A stretch of 60,731 bases of DNA, from assembly GCA_016192105.1 (NCBI GenBank), contig JACPUV010000048.1, forward strand, positions 1-60,731. Direction: 5' to 3'. Below, in pieces: positions 9,340 to 19,800 of this stretch; within the stretch, counting starts at the first letter, position 1; every line of letters starts with the position of its first letter. This DNA comes from Sphingobacteriales bacterium. Its GTDB lineage: Bacteria; Bacteroidota; Bacteroidia; Chitinophagales; Chitinophagaceae. A program made the position numbers and the translations under genes. The notes below the pieces were generated by a model. It was not told the origin of the DNA and ran no database searches. It saw only the letters and a list, made by a program, of their open reading frames with translations.

Positions 9340-9882
9340 ATGTATCTCTATTTAAAGGCCATTCATATCATTTTCATCGTTACCTGGTTTGCAGGGCTTT
9401 TCTATATTGTCCGTCTTTTTATTTACAATGCGGAAGCGAATGAAAAATCCGAGCCGGAACGTACAATACTCCAGGCCCAGTTCGCGGTAATGATCCGCCG
9501 GCTCTGGTACGGGATCACCTGGCCTTCGGCCCTTCTCACTATTATTTTCGGCGGACTGGTCTGGTACAAACTCTGGCTGCTGCCATCCTGGCTGCTGATC
9601 AAACTTTTTTTCGTAGCCGGGCTGTACCTCTATCATTTTTCACTGGAGAAACTGGTGCGGCAGCAACTGAAAGGGGTATTCCGGTATCATTCCCAGCAAT
9701 TGCGCCTGTGGAATGAAGTAGCCACGGTCTTCCTGGTCTCGATAGTAATGCTGGTGGTGGTAAAGCAGGACCTGAGCGTGGTATGGAGCCTGGCAGGACT
9801 GGTACTCTTCATTCTCCTGCTCATGAGTGCGATCCGCATTTATAAAATCATCCGGGTAAAACAGGAAAGTAAGAAATCCTGA
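9340..9882 (+). CDS. hemJ: Protoporphyrinogen IX oxidase, HemJ type
   Basis: Membrane protein of 180 residues with about four hydrophobic segments. The start MYLYLKAIHIIFIVTWFAG and the R-L-W-Y-G-I-T-W-P segment are characteristic of the HemJ (UPF0093) family, heme-binding enzymes that oxidise protoporphyrinogen IX to protoporphyrin IX. His9 corresponds to the conserved N-terminal histidine. No hemG or hemY is present in this window, so HemJ is the likely source of the step before hemH. It is convergent with hemN, with only two bases between the stops. Confidence 0.93.
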   Translation: MYLYLKAIHIIFIVTWFAGLFYIVRLFIYNAEANEKSEPERTILQAQFAVMIRRLWYGITWPSALLTIIFGGLVWYKLWLLPSWLLIKLFFVAGLYLYHFSLEKLVRQQLKGVFRYHSQQLRLWNEVATVFLVSIVMLVVVKQDLSVVWSLAGLVLFILLLMSAIRIYKIIRVKQESKKS

Positions 9883-9884
9883 AT

Positions 9885-11255
9885 TCAGATGGCTTTGCTG
9901 AACTGGGGTTGATGCGTATCCCGGTTACGCTGCAGGTAAAGATCAAAGGCGCTGCAGATATTGCGGATAAAATGCCTCCCGGTGGCTGTAACTTCCAATC
10001 CCTGCTCATCCCATTTGATCAGCTGATCGGCTTCCAGTTTTACCAGTTCGGGATAAGTGAACTGCTTTAACATGGCCTGGTCTTCTTGTTGAAAACTGGT
10101 TTTCCCCTTGCAGCTAATAGCAAGAATATACCGGCGGAAACGGAGATCTTCTTCGCTCAGGAAATACCCCCGGAAAACAGGGAGTTCATTTTTTTTGAGG
10201 CAGTCGTAATAGTCATGCAGGGCTTTTTTGTTTTGTGCAAAGGCATTTCCTGTATCACTGATGCTGGAAACTCCAAGTCCCAGCAGGAGGGAAGTATGTT
10301 GGGTGGTATAGCCCATAAAATTGCGGTGGAGACTCCCGTTCTTCCAGGCTGTATAGAGGGCATCTCCCGGCAGGGCAAAATGGTCCATACCGATATCCAC
10401 ATAGCCGGCAGCGGTGAGCATTTCCTTTCCTTTCAGGTACAGGGCCAGTTTTTCCGCTGCAGCGGGCAGGTCATTTTCGTCGAATAAGCGCTGCCCCCGG
10501 CTGGTCCAGGGTACGTGCGCATAACTGTAAAATGCGATCCGGTCCGGTTTTAATTCCAGTATTTCCGTAAATGTTTTTTCAATGCTCCGGAGGGTTTGTT
10601 TGGGTAACCCGTAAATGAGATCGTAATTCACAGATTCAAATCCTGCGGCACGGGCCTGTTCTGTAACACGCCGTACATTTTCCAGCGGCTGGATCCGGTT
10701 GATAATGCGCTGCACTTCCGGGTCATTGTCCTGGACCCCGAAACTGATACGCCTGAATCCGAGCCGGTACAGTGTACGGATATGTGCTGAACTGGTATTA
10801 TTAGGATGGCCTTCGATACTGAATTCATGTTCGCTGTGTACCCTGCAACGGTCCTTTATAAAAGTGACCAGCCTTTCCAGGTGCTGCGGGGAGAAAAATG
10901 TGGGTGTGCCACCGCCCAGGTGCAGTTCGCGCAGCACCGGTTTTTCAGGAAGCAGCCTGAGGTACAGGTCAAATTCTTTTTCAAGCATTTCAAGGTATTC
11001 CGGCTCCACCCCGTGATGGGTACTGATTTTTTTATTGCAGCCGCAATAGGTGCACAAGGACTCGCAAAAAGGCAAATGGATATACAGGCTGATGCCTTCT
11101 TCATGGTTGTGCAGGCGAAATTGTTCCACCAGTGTCTTCTTCCATTGGCCTGTATCTATACCATCTTTCCATACAGGAACGGTGGGGTAGCTGGTGTAAC
11201 GGGGAACGGGCAGGTTGTATTTGGCCACAAGGCCGGGGTTTTCGTTTCGTTGCAT
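9885..11255 (-). CDS. hemN: Oxygen-independent coproporphyrinogen III oxidase
   Basis: Radical SAM enzyme converting coproporphyrinogen III to protoporphyrinogen IX without oxygen. It carries P-R-Y-T-S-Y-P-T near the N-terminus and F-C-E-S-L-C-T-Y-C-G-C at about residues 63-72, the C-x3-C-x2-C iron-sulfur ligands plus the extra Cys of true HemN rather than HemW. LGGGTPTF follows. I chose the ATG at 11255 (MQRNENPG...), giving 456 aa, the usual length; an open frame runs 58 codons further upstream without family similarity. Confidence 0.96.
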   Translation of the reverse strand: MQRNENPGLVAKYNLPVPRYTSYPTVPVWKDGIDTGQWKKTLVEQFRLHNHEEGISLYIHLPFCESLCTYCGCNKKISTHHGVEPEYLEMLEKEFDLYLRLLPEKPVLRELHLGGGTPTFFSPQHLERLVTFIKDRCRVHSEHEFSIEGHPNNTSSAHIRTLYRLGFRRISFGVQDNDPEVQRIINRIQPLENVRRVTEQARAAGFESVNYDLIYGLPKQTLRSIEKTFTEILELKPDRIAFYSYAHVPWTSRGQRLFDENDLPAAAEKLALYLKGKEMLTAAGYVDIGMDHFALPGDALYTAWKNGSLHRNFMGYTTQHTSLLLGLGVSSISDTGNAFAQNKKALHDYYDCLKKNELPVFRGYFLSEEDLRFRRYILAISCKGKTSFQQEDQAMLKQFTYPELVKLEADQLIKWDEQGLEVTATGRHFIRNICSAFDLYLQRNRDTHQPQFSKAI

Positions 11256-11450
11256 GCGGTAAAAATGTGCATTCGTGTTTGCAATAAAACTGAGCAGGCC
11301 GCAGGAACCGGCTGATTTTGATCGCCGGATTGTCAAATCTTTGTCAGCTTTTTTCCCGGGGCACTGATTTTCCCTTTGCGGAAATGGTTTTTCTGATTCC
11401 GTAAGGGCGATACGGGTTATCCACGGCAAATTTGCTCAAATATTTCGGAC

Positions 11451-13715
11451 ATGTTACGAAAGCAACTACTGACTGCGGCAGGATTATGCATCATAAATGT
11501 ACTGGCTCATTCCCAGGGACAACCGCGTGTATTCCATGATGACAGTACCAAACCTGTTACCAAATACCTCAATGATATTACGATAGTGGGCCGGTACAGC
11601 AGGAGTGATATCCAGCAAATGCCCGAGATCGTGGGCACTTCCATTTATGCCGGGAAAAAGAATGCACTCATTGTTTTGGATAATGTAAACGGGAATGTGG
11701 TCACGAACACCATGCGGCAGGTGGTGGCCAAGATACCCGGGATACAGATCTGGGAAAGCGATGGCAGCGGGATACAGATCGGTATAGCCGCCCGCGGTCT
11801 CAGTCCCAACCGCAGCTGGGAATTCAATGTAAGACAGAACGGGTATGATATTGCGGCGGATCCTTATGGTTACCCGGAAGCGTATTATAACCCGCAGTTG
11901 CAGGCCGTACAGCGGATTGAAGTGGTCCGCGGACAGGGCTCGCTGCAATACGGCCCGCAGTTTGGCGGGCTCGTGAATTATATCCTCCGGAACGGCAGCG
12001 AAATCAATAAACCGTTTGAATTTGAATCCCAGCAAACAACAGGGAGCAACGGGTTATTCAACAGCTATACTGCCCTGGGCGGGGAAACAAAAAAATACCA
12101 TTATTATGCCTTCTTCGATCACCGCAATGCAGATGGCTACCGCCAAAACAGCCGGTACTATACCAATTCCGGTTTCGGGACCTTTACCTACCGGCTCACC
12201 AATCAATTTTCCCTGAGTGCGGAGGTGATGCGGAATAATATCCGCAGCCAGCAACCCGGGGGACTCACCGATGCACAAGTAAAGCAGGATATCCGCCAGA
12301 GTTTCCGAAGCCGCAACTGGTTTGATATTACCTGGACCACGGCTGCACTGATCGGCAATTACCAGTTCAACGATCATGCAAAACTCAATATCAAGCTCTT
12401 TGCAGTGCACGGGGACCGGCACAGTGTGGGCTATATGCCTTCCGCCGGAATACTGGCAGCCGATACCATTAACCCGGGCACGGGGGTGTACAATCCCCGT
12501 AACCTGAATACCGATAACTACCGTAACTACGGACTGGAGGTCCGTTATCTCGGTGATTTTTCCATCGGGAAGAGCAGCAGTACTTTATCAGTCGGCGGGC
12601 GCCTGTACCAGGGGGCCACATACCGGTATGCGGCGGATGGCAAGGGAACCACCGGTACAGGTTATAATATGATCCTGCCAGATGGTATATGGACAAGGGA
12701 TATTGATTTCAATACGGTGAATGCGGCCCTGCATGCGGAGAACATTTTCCGGATCGGGGAAAAGCTCCTGCTGATTCCCGGCTTCCGGTATGAATATATT
12801 ACAGGGAAAGCCTCCGGGCGAAACGGGTTCAGCGGAGGCACGGAGATCCGGTTGCAAAACCAGCAACGAAGCCGGGGCTTTATTCTCGGGGGTATCGGTA
12901 CCGAATACCATCTTACAAAAGGAACTGAATTGTATGGCAATTTCACACAGGCCTACCGCCCGGTTCAGTTTGCCGATCTTACCGCACCACCCACAACGGA
13001 TGTAATTGATGAAAACCTGCGGGATGCGAGGGGATACAATGCGGACCTGGGATACCGGGGTAAAATTTCCAACTACCTGTTTTTTGATGTGAGCGGATAT
13101 TATCTGCGGTACAATAACCGGATCGGGGTGGTGGTGCAGCAGCGGACCGATGGCAGTTTTTATAACTTCCGGACCAATGTGGGCAGTAGCAACAGCAAGG
13201 GGGCCGAGAGTATCGTTGAATTCAACCCGGTGAAAGCGTTCCTGCCGAAGTCGAAATGGGGGGATATCAGCTTCTTTATTTCATACGGCTATACAGATGC
13301 ACGGTATGGCAATTTTAAAGTGATTACGAAGAATTCGTCCAGCCAGCTGGTGGAGACGAACCTGAAAAATAAAAAAGTGGAAAATGCGCCGGAACAGCTG
13401 ATCCGGAGCGGGCTCACCTATACCTATAAGGGATTTTCGCTTACTGCCCAGTTGAGTTATGCCGGGGCCAGTTTCGCGGATGCAAATAATACGGTAGCTG
13501 CAGGTGCCAACGGGCAAAACGGGCTGATCCCCGCTTATACGGTAACCGACCTGACTGCCACATACCGCTTCAGCAGGCAGCTGCATATAAAAGCCGGTAT
13601 CAATAACCTCGGGAATGAAAAATATTTTACCCGCCGGGCAGGCGGATACCCGGGCCCGGGAGCATTACCCGCTGACGGAAGATCCTTCTTCCTGAGTGCC
13701 GGTGTTAAACTGTAA
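11451..13715 (+). CDS. TonB-dependent outer-membrane receptor, FecA-like
   Basis: A 754-residue receptor with a signal peptide (cut near residue 21), a plug domain (about 45-185; N-T-M-R-Q-V-V-A-K-I-P-G-I and I-E-V-V-R-G-Q-G-S-L-Q-Y-G) and a 22-strand-type barrel ending in a C-terminal aromatic strand. The plug motifs and the G-G-L-V-N-Y-I-L segment resemble FecA-type ferric-citrate/siderophore receptors. No FecR/sigma pair is adjacent. With the heme genes before it and HmuR/HmuY after it, iron capture is the likely role; the ligand is unproven. Confidence 0.85.
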   Translation: MLRKQLLTAAGLCIINVLAHSQGQPRVFHDDSTKPVTKYLNDITIVGRYSRSDIQQMPEIVGTSIYAGKKNALIVLDNVNGNVVTNTMRQVVAKIPGIQIWESDGSGIQIGIAARGLSPNRSWEFNVRQNGYDIAADPYGYPEAYYNPQLQAVQRIEVVRGQGSLQYGPQFGGLVNYILRNGSEINKPFEFESQQTTGSNGLFNSYTALGGETKKYHYYAFFDHRNADGYRQNSRYYTNSGFGTFTYRLTNQFSLSAEVMRNNIRSQQPGGLTDAQVKQDIRQSFRSRNWFDITWTTAALIGNYQFNDHAKLNIKLFAVHGDRHSVGYMPSAGILAADTINPGTGVYNPRNLNTDNYRNYGLEVRYLGDFSIGKSSSTLSVGGRLYQGATYRYAADGKGTTGTGYNMILPDGIWTRDIDFNTVNAALHAENIFRIGEKLLLIPGFRYEYITGKASGRNGFSGGTEIRLQNQQRSRGFILGGIGTEYHLTKGTELYGNFTQAYRPVQFADLTAPPTTDVIDENLRDARGYNADLGYRGKISNYLFFDVSGYYLRYNNRIGVVVQQRTDGSFYNFRTNVGSSNSKGAESIVEFNPVKAFLPKSKWGDISFFISYGYTDARYGNFKVITKNSSSQLVETNLKNKKVENAPEQLIRSGLTYTYKGFSLTAQLSYAGASFADANNTVAAGANGQNGLIPAYTVTDLTATYRFSRQLHIKAGINNLGNEKYFTRRAGGYPGPGALPADGRSFFLSAGVKL

Positions 13716-13730
13716 TCAATACACGATTTT

Positions 13731-13774
13731 CGACGGGTTGGGTAATTTAAATTTCTGAATTATCCAACCTGTCG
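13731..13774. terminator. Long hairpin after the FecA-like receptor gene
   Basis: 17 paired positions (13731-13747 with 13758-13774), including two G-T wobbles, enclose a 10-nt loop. It starts 15 bp after the receptor stop. No strong T-run follows, so it may be a terminator of weak type, an mRNA-stabilising 3' hairpin, or an operator. Confidence 0.5.
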
Positions 13775-13930
13775 CTGTTTAAACACCGGGTGATCCTGAT
13801 CAGGAAAGCGCCTGATTAAAAAACCGGGCCGGTCACCAGTTGGTCAAACAATGCATATACTTCGTTTCGTGACAAATGCATGATAAATCTGAAATTCTGT
13901 TGGTAAATCTTTGTTCTCACAATTGATTAC

Positions 13931-16075
13931 ATGAAACCAACAGTCGTTTTATTCATTGCCGCCTTTCTCACCGCTTCGTCCGTATTGGCGCAGGAGAAAA
14001 GGATCTACCGGCCGGAGGATACCACCCGGGCCAAAGAGTTGAATGAGGTGGTGGTGACTGCCACGCGGACCGAACGGAAACTGGCCAACGTGGCCGTACC
14101 GGTAAGGGTGATCGACCAGCGGACTATTCAGCAGGCAGGCTCATTGCGCCTCCGGGATATATTGCAGGAACAGGCCGGTCTTTATATGACCAATGGTTTT
14201 GGTACAGGGGTGCAGATGCAGGGCCTGAACCCGGATTATACCCTGATCATGGTGGATGGTGAACCCCTGGTGGGCCGTACGGCCGGTGTGCTGGACCTGA
14301 ACCGGGTGGCGGTGGGCAATATCCGCAAGATTGAGATTGTAAAAGGGCCCTCCTCCAGTTTATACGGTTCCGAAGCCATGGCCGGTGTGATCAATATAAT
14401 CACGGATAATTCATTTAAGAAAAGGCTGAATACCGGGTTTCGTTATGGTTTCGGCAACCCGGACGAAGGATGGGCCTTGCCGGGTTCCCGGAAATCCTTT
14501 GATAATATTGATTTCAGCCTGCAGGGCAGTACCACGATCCATAAATTAGGGATCCAGTTTTTTTCCGATGCCAATTATCTCGATGGCGTCAGTTTCAGGC
14601 CCTTTTCCACCGAGCGGGTACCGCAGCCGATCTGGCGGCTTACCAACCAGCTGCAACTGAATTACCGGATCAGCCAGCGGACAAAAGCCGGCTTCTCCAT
14701 CCGCCATGCGTATGATCATATCAAACAGGAGTTCGCGGTAAGTAATAATGGTGCTGTTACCAATTCCTACGGCAGGGAAGCCAATAAGGACCTGAATAGT
14801 AACGGGGTGCTGGTGCACCAGTTTTCCGATAAAATAAAAACCACCCTGCGGCTTTATGCCACCGCTTACAATGGTTCACAGGTGCTGAAATTTAAAGAAA
14901 TTCCGGACAGTGTGTACGACGACGAATTCCGCCAGCATTTTTACCGGGCCGAAGACCAGACCGATATTTCCTGGGAAAAGGCAACCCTGACCCTGGGGGC
15001 CGGTTATGCAATTGACCAGGTGAACAGTACCCGGTATGATGACGTGAACAGCCGGAAACAAAACACGATCGGTTTTGGGTTTACCCAATATGAATGGAGC
15101 CCGGCAGAAAAACTTACGGTGATCGCCGGGATCCGGTATGATGATAATAAACTATTTGCGGCAGCAGTCAGCCCCAAACTGGCCCTGCGCTATACCGTTA
15201 GTAAAAAATTGTCCTTGAGAGCCTCTGCCGGCCGGGGTTTCAAGGCCCCTGATTTCCGGCAACTCTACCTGAATTTCACCAACAATGCGGCCGGTGGTTA
15301 TTCGGTATTTGGCAGTATTGATGCCGTTAAGATCATCGACGAACTGAACCGCCTGGGACAAATTGCGGAGATCAAAGAAGATTACAGCAAACTGAAACAA
15401 CTGGCTCCTGAGTATTCCACCGGTCTGAATGCGGGCGGTACTTATACCCCGGTTGAGCAGCTCAGTATAAATGTCAACCTTTTCCGGAACGATATCGAAA
15501 ACCTGATCGATGCCCGGGAAGTGGCCGTCCGCAGCAATGGGACACAGATTTTTAGTTATATCAATGTGAAGAATGCTTATACCGAAGGCGCAGAGCTGGA
15601 ACTCCAGTGGCAGTGGAACAAATACTTTCGCGTGAACGGGGGCTACCAGTTTCTCTATACCGCGGATAAGGCGGACCTGAAAAGGATACGGTCAAAATCC
15701 GTATTCACCCGGGATGAGAACGGGTACAGCCGGCTGCTGGAACGCCGTGAATACAGCGGGCTTCCGAACCGCAGCCGGCACATGCTGAACCTGAAACTTT
15801 GCTATGATGACCAGTCCTCCTTTGCCACATTCCGGGCGATCTACCGGGGAAAATGGGTGGTCTCGGATGCGGACGGGAACGGGGTTTATAATAGTCATGA
15901 TGAATTTGCCAGCGGATTTGTCCTCTTCAATCTTTCCGCAGGCCGCCAGTTTAAAAACGGGATCCGCCTGCAGGCAGGAATGGATAATGTGCTCAATTAC
16001 CGGGACATCAATAACCTGCCCAACCTGCCCGGCCGGATGTTCTGGCTCGGGGCCCAGTTCAAATTAATTCCCTGA
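13931..16075 (+). CDS. hmuR: TonB-dependent heme/hemophore receptor, HmuR-like
   Basis: A 714-residue outer-membrane receptor: signal peptide cut at ...VLA-QE, TonB box region around E-V-V-V-T-A-T-R-T-E-R, plug domain (about 40-165 with K-G-P-S-S-S-L-Y-G-S-E-A-M-A-G-V-I-N-I-I) and a beta-barrel ending in a terminal aromatic strand. Plug sequence is of the BtuB/HmuR type. The neighbouring HmuY-family lipoprotein 43 nt downstream is the main evidence for heme as ligand: in Porphyromonas gingivalis HmuY passes heme to HmuR. Substrate is inferred from context. Confidence 0.85.
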   Translation: MKPTVVLFIAAFLTASSVLAQEKRIYRPEDTTRAKELNEVVVTATRTERKLANVAVPVRVIDQRTIQQAGSLRLRDILQEQAGLYMTNGFGTGVQMQGLNPDYTLIMVDGEPLVGRTAGVLDLNRVAVGNIRKIEIVKGPSSSLYGSEAMAGVINIITDNSFKKRLNTGFRYGFGNPDEGWALPGSRKSFDNIDFSLQGSTTIHKLGIQFFSDANYLDGVSFRPFSTERVPQPIWRLTNQLQLNYRISQRTKAGFSIRHAYDHIKQEFAVSNNGAVTNSYGREANKDLNSNGVLVHQFSDKIKTTLRLYATAYNGSQVLKFKEIPDSVYDDEFRQHFYRAEDQTDISWEKATLTLGAGYAIDQVNSTRYDDVNSRKQNTIGFGFTQYEWSPAEKLTVIAGIRYDDNKLFAAAVSPKLALRYTVSKKLSLRASAGRGFKAPDFRQLYLNFTNNAAGGYSVFGSIDAVKIIDELNRLGQIAEIKEDYSKLKQLAPEYSTGLNAGGTYTPVEQLSINVNLFRNDIENLIDAREVAVRSNGTQIFSYINVKNAYTEGAELELQWQWNKYFRVNGGYQFLYTADKADLKRIRSKSVFTRDENGYSRLLERREYSGLPNRSRHMLNLKLCYDDQSSFATFRAIYRGKWVVSDADGNGVYNSHDEFASGFVLFNLSAGRQFKNGIRLQAGMDNVLNYRDINNLPNLPGRMFWLGAQFKLIP

Positions 16076-16118
16076 AAAACGAGTCAACAATTTAATTAAA
16101 CATAAAACAGGATCAACG

Positions 16119-16778
16119 ATGAAAAACACAATCATCTCCGTACTCGCCCTGGCTGTAGTATTTACAGCCTGCAACAAAGACAAAACCATTACCACGCCGG
16201 CTGACCCCAATGCTTTTAAAGTATCCGTCAGCGGTAAAATCGTTTCCGTGAAAAATCTTCCGGCTGATACCATCGTGGGACTGGTAGGGGGACAACCCGT
16301 CGGAGTAGGCAAATACGCCTTCTTTAACCTGCGCACCAATACCTGGGTAGCCAATACCGATTCCGCTTCGGCCAACTGGGACCTGGCTTTTTCCGGTTCA
16401 ACGATCCGTATCAATGCCGGTACCAGCGGTCCGGGAACAGGTGGAGCTTTTGTATGGGTGGGATCCTTTGATAACCTGGCCAGCGTACCGGCCGACTCCG
16501 TTTTTAAAACAGATAACTATCCCGCTTATGCGATTACCAAGGGCAGTGGCAAGGGCTGGTACAGCTATGATGGTGCCACCAACCTGCTGAACCCCATTCC
16601 CGGGCGCGTACTGGTAATTAGGACAGGGGATGGTAAATATGCCAAAGTGGAGATCCTGAATTATTACCGTGGTGGCGTGACCCCTTCAGCTTCGGCTACT
16701 GATGAGGTGAAAACCAGCGAACAGCGCTATTACACATTCCGTTACACTTTCCAGTCCAACGGAACTACGACGTTTTAA
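16119..16778 (+). CDS. hmuY: HmuY-family lipoprotein (heme-binding candidate)
   Basis: A 219-residue lipoprotein with lipobox F-T-A-C (Cys18). The fold-defining pieces Y-A-F-F-N-L-R-T-N, W-D-L-A-F, I-R-I-N-A-G-T-S-G-P-G and the C-terminal V-L-V-I-R-T-G-D-G-K-Y-A-K-V-E-I-L-N-Y-Y strand match the HmuY family. Known HmuY proteins ligate heme iron through two His or two Met residues. This protein has no His at all, no Met beyond the initiator, and no Cys beyond the lipidated one. It therefore either binds heme without such ligands or has another ligand. It follows hmuR and ends before a terminator. Confidence 0.88.
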   Translation: MKNTIISVLALAVVFTACNKDKTITTPADPNAFKVSVSGKIVSVKNLPADTIVGLVGGQPVGVGKYAFFNLRTNTWVANTDSASANWDLAFSGSTIRINAGTSGPGTGGAFVWVGSFDNLASVPADSVFKTDNYPAYAITKGSGKGWYSYDGATNLLNPIPGRVLVIRTGDGKYAKVEILNYYRGGVTPSASATDEVKTSEQRYYTFRYTFQSNGTTTF

Positions 16779-16808
16779 GTGACATCTTTACATCCGGAAT
16801 TGAAACCA

Positions 16809-16841
16809 GGGGTTGTGCCAGGAACGGTACAGCCCCTTTTT
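16809..16841 (+). terminator. Rho-independent terminator after hmuY
   Basis: An 11-bp stem with two G-T wobbles (16809-16819 with 16826-16836) and a 6-nt loop is followed by five Ts. It closes the hmuR-hmuY unit ahead of the ileS promoter. Confidence 0.8.
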
Positions 16842-16875
16842 ATCCCGCCGCATCGTACAGGGCCGTATTATTTCG

Positions 16876-16883
16876 TAACTTTG
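16876..16883 (+). promoter_or_regulatory. Bacteroidota -7 element of ileS
   Basis: TAACTTTG is an exact TAnnTTTG match, ending 13 bp before the first ileS ATG. The 5' leader would be very short (about 8 nt to the first ATG, about 14 nt to the second). No convincing -33 element was found. Confidence 0.6.
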
Positions 16884-16896
16884 CACCCATTTTAGA

Positions 16897-19800
16897 ATGG
16901 CTATGAGTGCTAAATACAGAGAATTCACCGGGCTGAATCTGCCTGTCATTGAACAGGAAATACTGGCAAACTGGGCTGGAAACCAGGCTTTTGAAAAAAG
17001 TGTCACCTTGCGCGAAGGGGCAGCTCCCTTTGTATTTTATGAGGGCCCTCCCAGCGCCAACGGAATGCCCGGGATCCACCACGTGATATCGCGGACCCTG
17101 AAGGACCTGGTATGCCGGTACAAAACCATGAAAGGCTTCCAGGTAAAACGCAAGGGGGGCTGGGATACGCATGGACTGCCAATCGAACTCGGCGTGGAAA
17201 AGGAACTGGGGATTACCAAGGAAGATATTGGCAAGAAGATCTCGGTAGAAGCCTATAATAAGAAATGCCGGGAAGTGGTATTGCGGTACAAGGATAAATG
17301 GGATGATATTACCCGTAAAATGGGTTATTGGGTTGATCTGAATGACCCGTATATCACATTTAAAAATGAATACATTGAAACATTGTGGTGGTTGCTGAGT
17401 GAATTGTATAAAAAAGGGTTGCTGTATGAAAGTGTAAGTATTCAACCGTATTCACCCGCCGCTGGTACCGGCCTGAGTTCACACGAACTGAACCAGCCGG
17501 GAACGTATAAGGATGTAAAAGATACCAGTTGTGTGGCGATGTTCCGCGCGGTACAGGATGAAAAAAGTAAATTCCTTCATGATGCGGTTCACGGAGATGA
17601 GGTGTTCTTTCTTGCCTGGACCACCACTCCCTGGACCCTGCCCAGCAATCTGGGGCTGACTGTCGGCGCGAATATTGACTATGTGCTGGTAAAAACATTC
17701 AATCCCTACACCCATTTACCGGTAAATGTGGTACTGGCCAAAGCCCTGCTTGGTAAATATTTTAAAGAAGAAGGAAAGGAGGGTGATTTTGACGGGTACA
17801 ATGAAAAAGTAAAAATAATACCCTGGTCTGTTATTACTGAATTCAAAGGTTCCGCTATAGAAGCGTGCCGCTATGAGCAGCTGATGCCTTATGATGCCAA
17901 CAGCCCGGCTCATGCTGGCGGCGATCCATTCCGCGTACTAGTGGACAGTTTTGTTACCACTGAAGACGGTACGGGTATTGTTCATACCGCCCCGGCTTTT
18001 GGTGCCGATGACTATAAAGTAGGAAAGAAATACAATATTGGTATTCTTACCATGGTGGACCGGGCAGGAAAATTTGTGGACGGGATGGGGGAATTCAGTA
18101 ACCGCTATGTAAAGAATTATAAGGACGATCCGGACTATGTGGATGTGAACGTGGACATCGCGGTAAAACTGAAAAAGGAAAACCGTGCTTTCAAAGTAGA
18201 AAAATACGAACACAGCTATCCGCATTGCTGGAGAACCGATAAGCCCGTGCTGTATTACCCCCTGGATGCCTGGTTCATTAAGACCACCGCACTCAAGGAC
18301 CGCATGGTGGAACTGAACAAGACCATCAACTGGAAACCAAAATCCACCGGGGAAGGACGCTTTGGCAATTGGCTGGAGAATATGGTGGACTGGAACCTGA
18401 GCCGCAGCCGTTACTGGGGCACACCCCTGCCGGTTTGGCGTACGGAGGATGGCGAAGAGGAGGTTTGCATCGGCAGTATCGCAGAACTGAAAGAACTTGC
18501 TGCCAAAGCGGATGCCGTGCTTGGGACGCAAAACCCGCCGCTCGTTGCTGATTCAATCGATCTCCATAAACCCTTTGTCGATGATATTGTATTGATCAGT
18601 CCATCGGGCAAAGCGATGAAACGGGTACCCGACCTGATCGATGTGTGGTTCGACAGTGGCGCCATGCCCTATGCGCAATGGCATTTCCCTTTCGAGAATA
18701 AAGAAACCTTCAAACAATCTTTCCCGGCTGATTTTATCGCCGAAGGAGTGGACCAGACCCGGGGCTGGTTCTATACCCTGCATGCCATCGCCTGCCTGGT
18801 GTTTGATTCAGTGGCTTACAAGACCGTCGTCAGTAACGGACTGGTGCTGGATAAGAACGGGAACAAGATGAGCAAGCGGCTGGGGAATGTGGTGGATCCG
18901 TTTGAGACCATTGAAAAATACGGAGCCGATGCCACCCGCTGGTACCTCATCACCAATGCCTCTCCCTGGGATAACCTGAAATTTGATCGGGAAGGGATCA
19001 AAGAAGTACAGCGTAAATTCTTTGGTACTTTATACAATACCTACCAGTTCTTCGCCCTCTATGCCAATGTGGATGGGTTTGCTTTTACAGAAGCGTATAT
19101 CCCGGTGGCCGCGCGCCCGGAGATCGATCGCTGGATCCTGTCTTCCCTGAATACCGTGGTGAAGAAAGTGAATGAATACATGGATGACTATGAGCCCACC
19201 CAGGCTGGCCGGGTAATCGAGGATTTTGTGGATGAACAGCTGAGCAACTGGTATGTCCGTTTGTGCCGCCGCCGTTTCTGGAAAGGAGAATATGAGCAGG
19301 ATAAGATCAGTGCTTACCAGACCCTCTACGAATGCCTTGAAACCCTTACGCGCCTGATCGCTCCCATTTCCCCCTTCTTCAGTGATGCCGTATTCCGGAA
19401 CCTGAATGCTGTAACCGGCCGTTTTGGGGTTGCTTCCGTACACCATGTGGACTTCCCGGTACCGGATGAAACAGCAGTGGATACCCTGCTGGAGGAAAGA
19501 ATGCAACTGGCCCAGGATGCATCCTCCCTGGTATTGTCACTCCGGAAAAAAGTAAATATCAAAGTGCGCCAGCCGCTGCAGAAAGTACTGATCCCGGTGA
19601 TGAGCCCTGCCATGAAAGAGCAATTGCAGCAGGTGGAAAACCTGGTCAAAGCGGAGGTTAATGTAAAAGAGATAGAATACCTGGACCCCGATAATACCTT
19701 TATCCGTAAAAAGATCAGGCCCAATTTTGTGGCCCTGGGTAAAAAACTGGGCCCGAAGATGAAGGCAGTATCCACAGCTTTATCACAATTCACACAGGAG

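Noticed and set aside
11317..11337. TTTGAT...TCAAA inverted pattern upstream of hemN, considered as an FNR site
   Set aside because: The half-site spacing is too long for the TTGAT-N4-ATCAA consensus.
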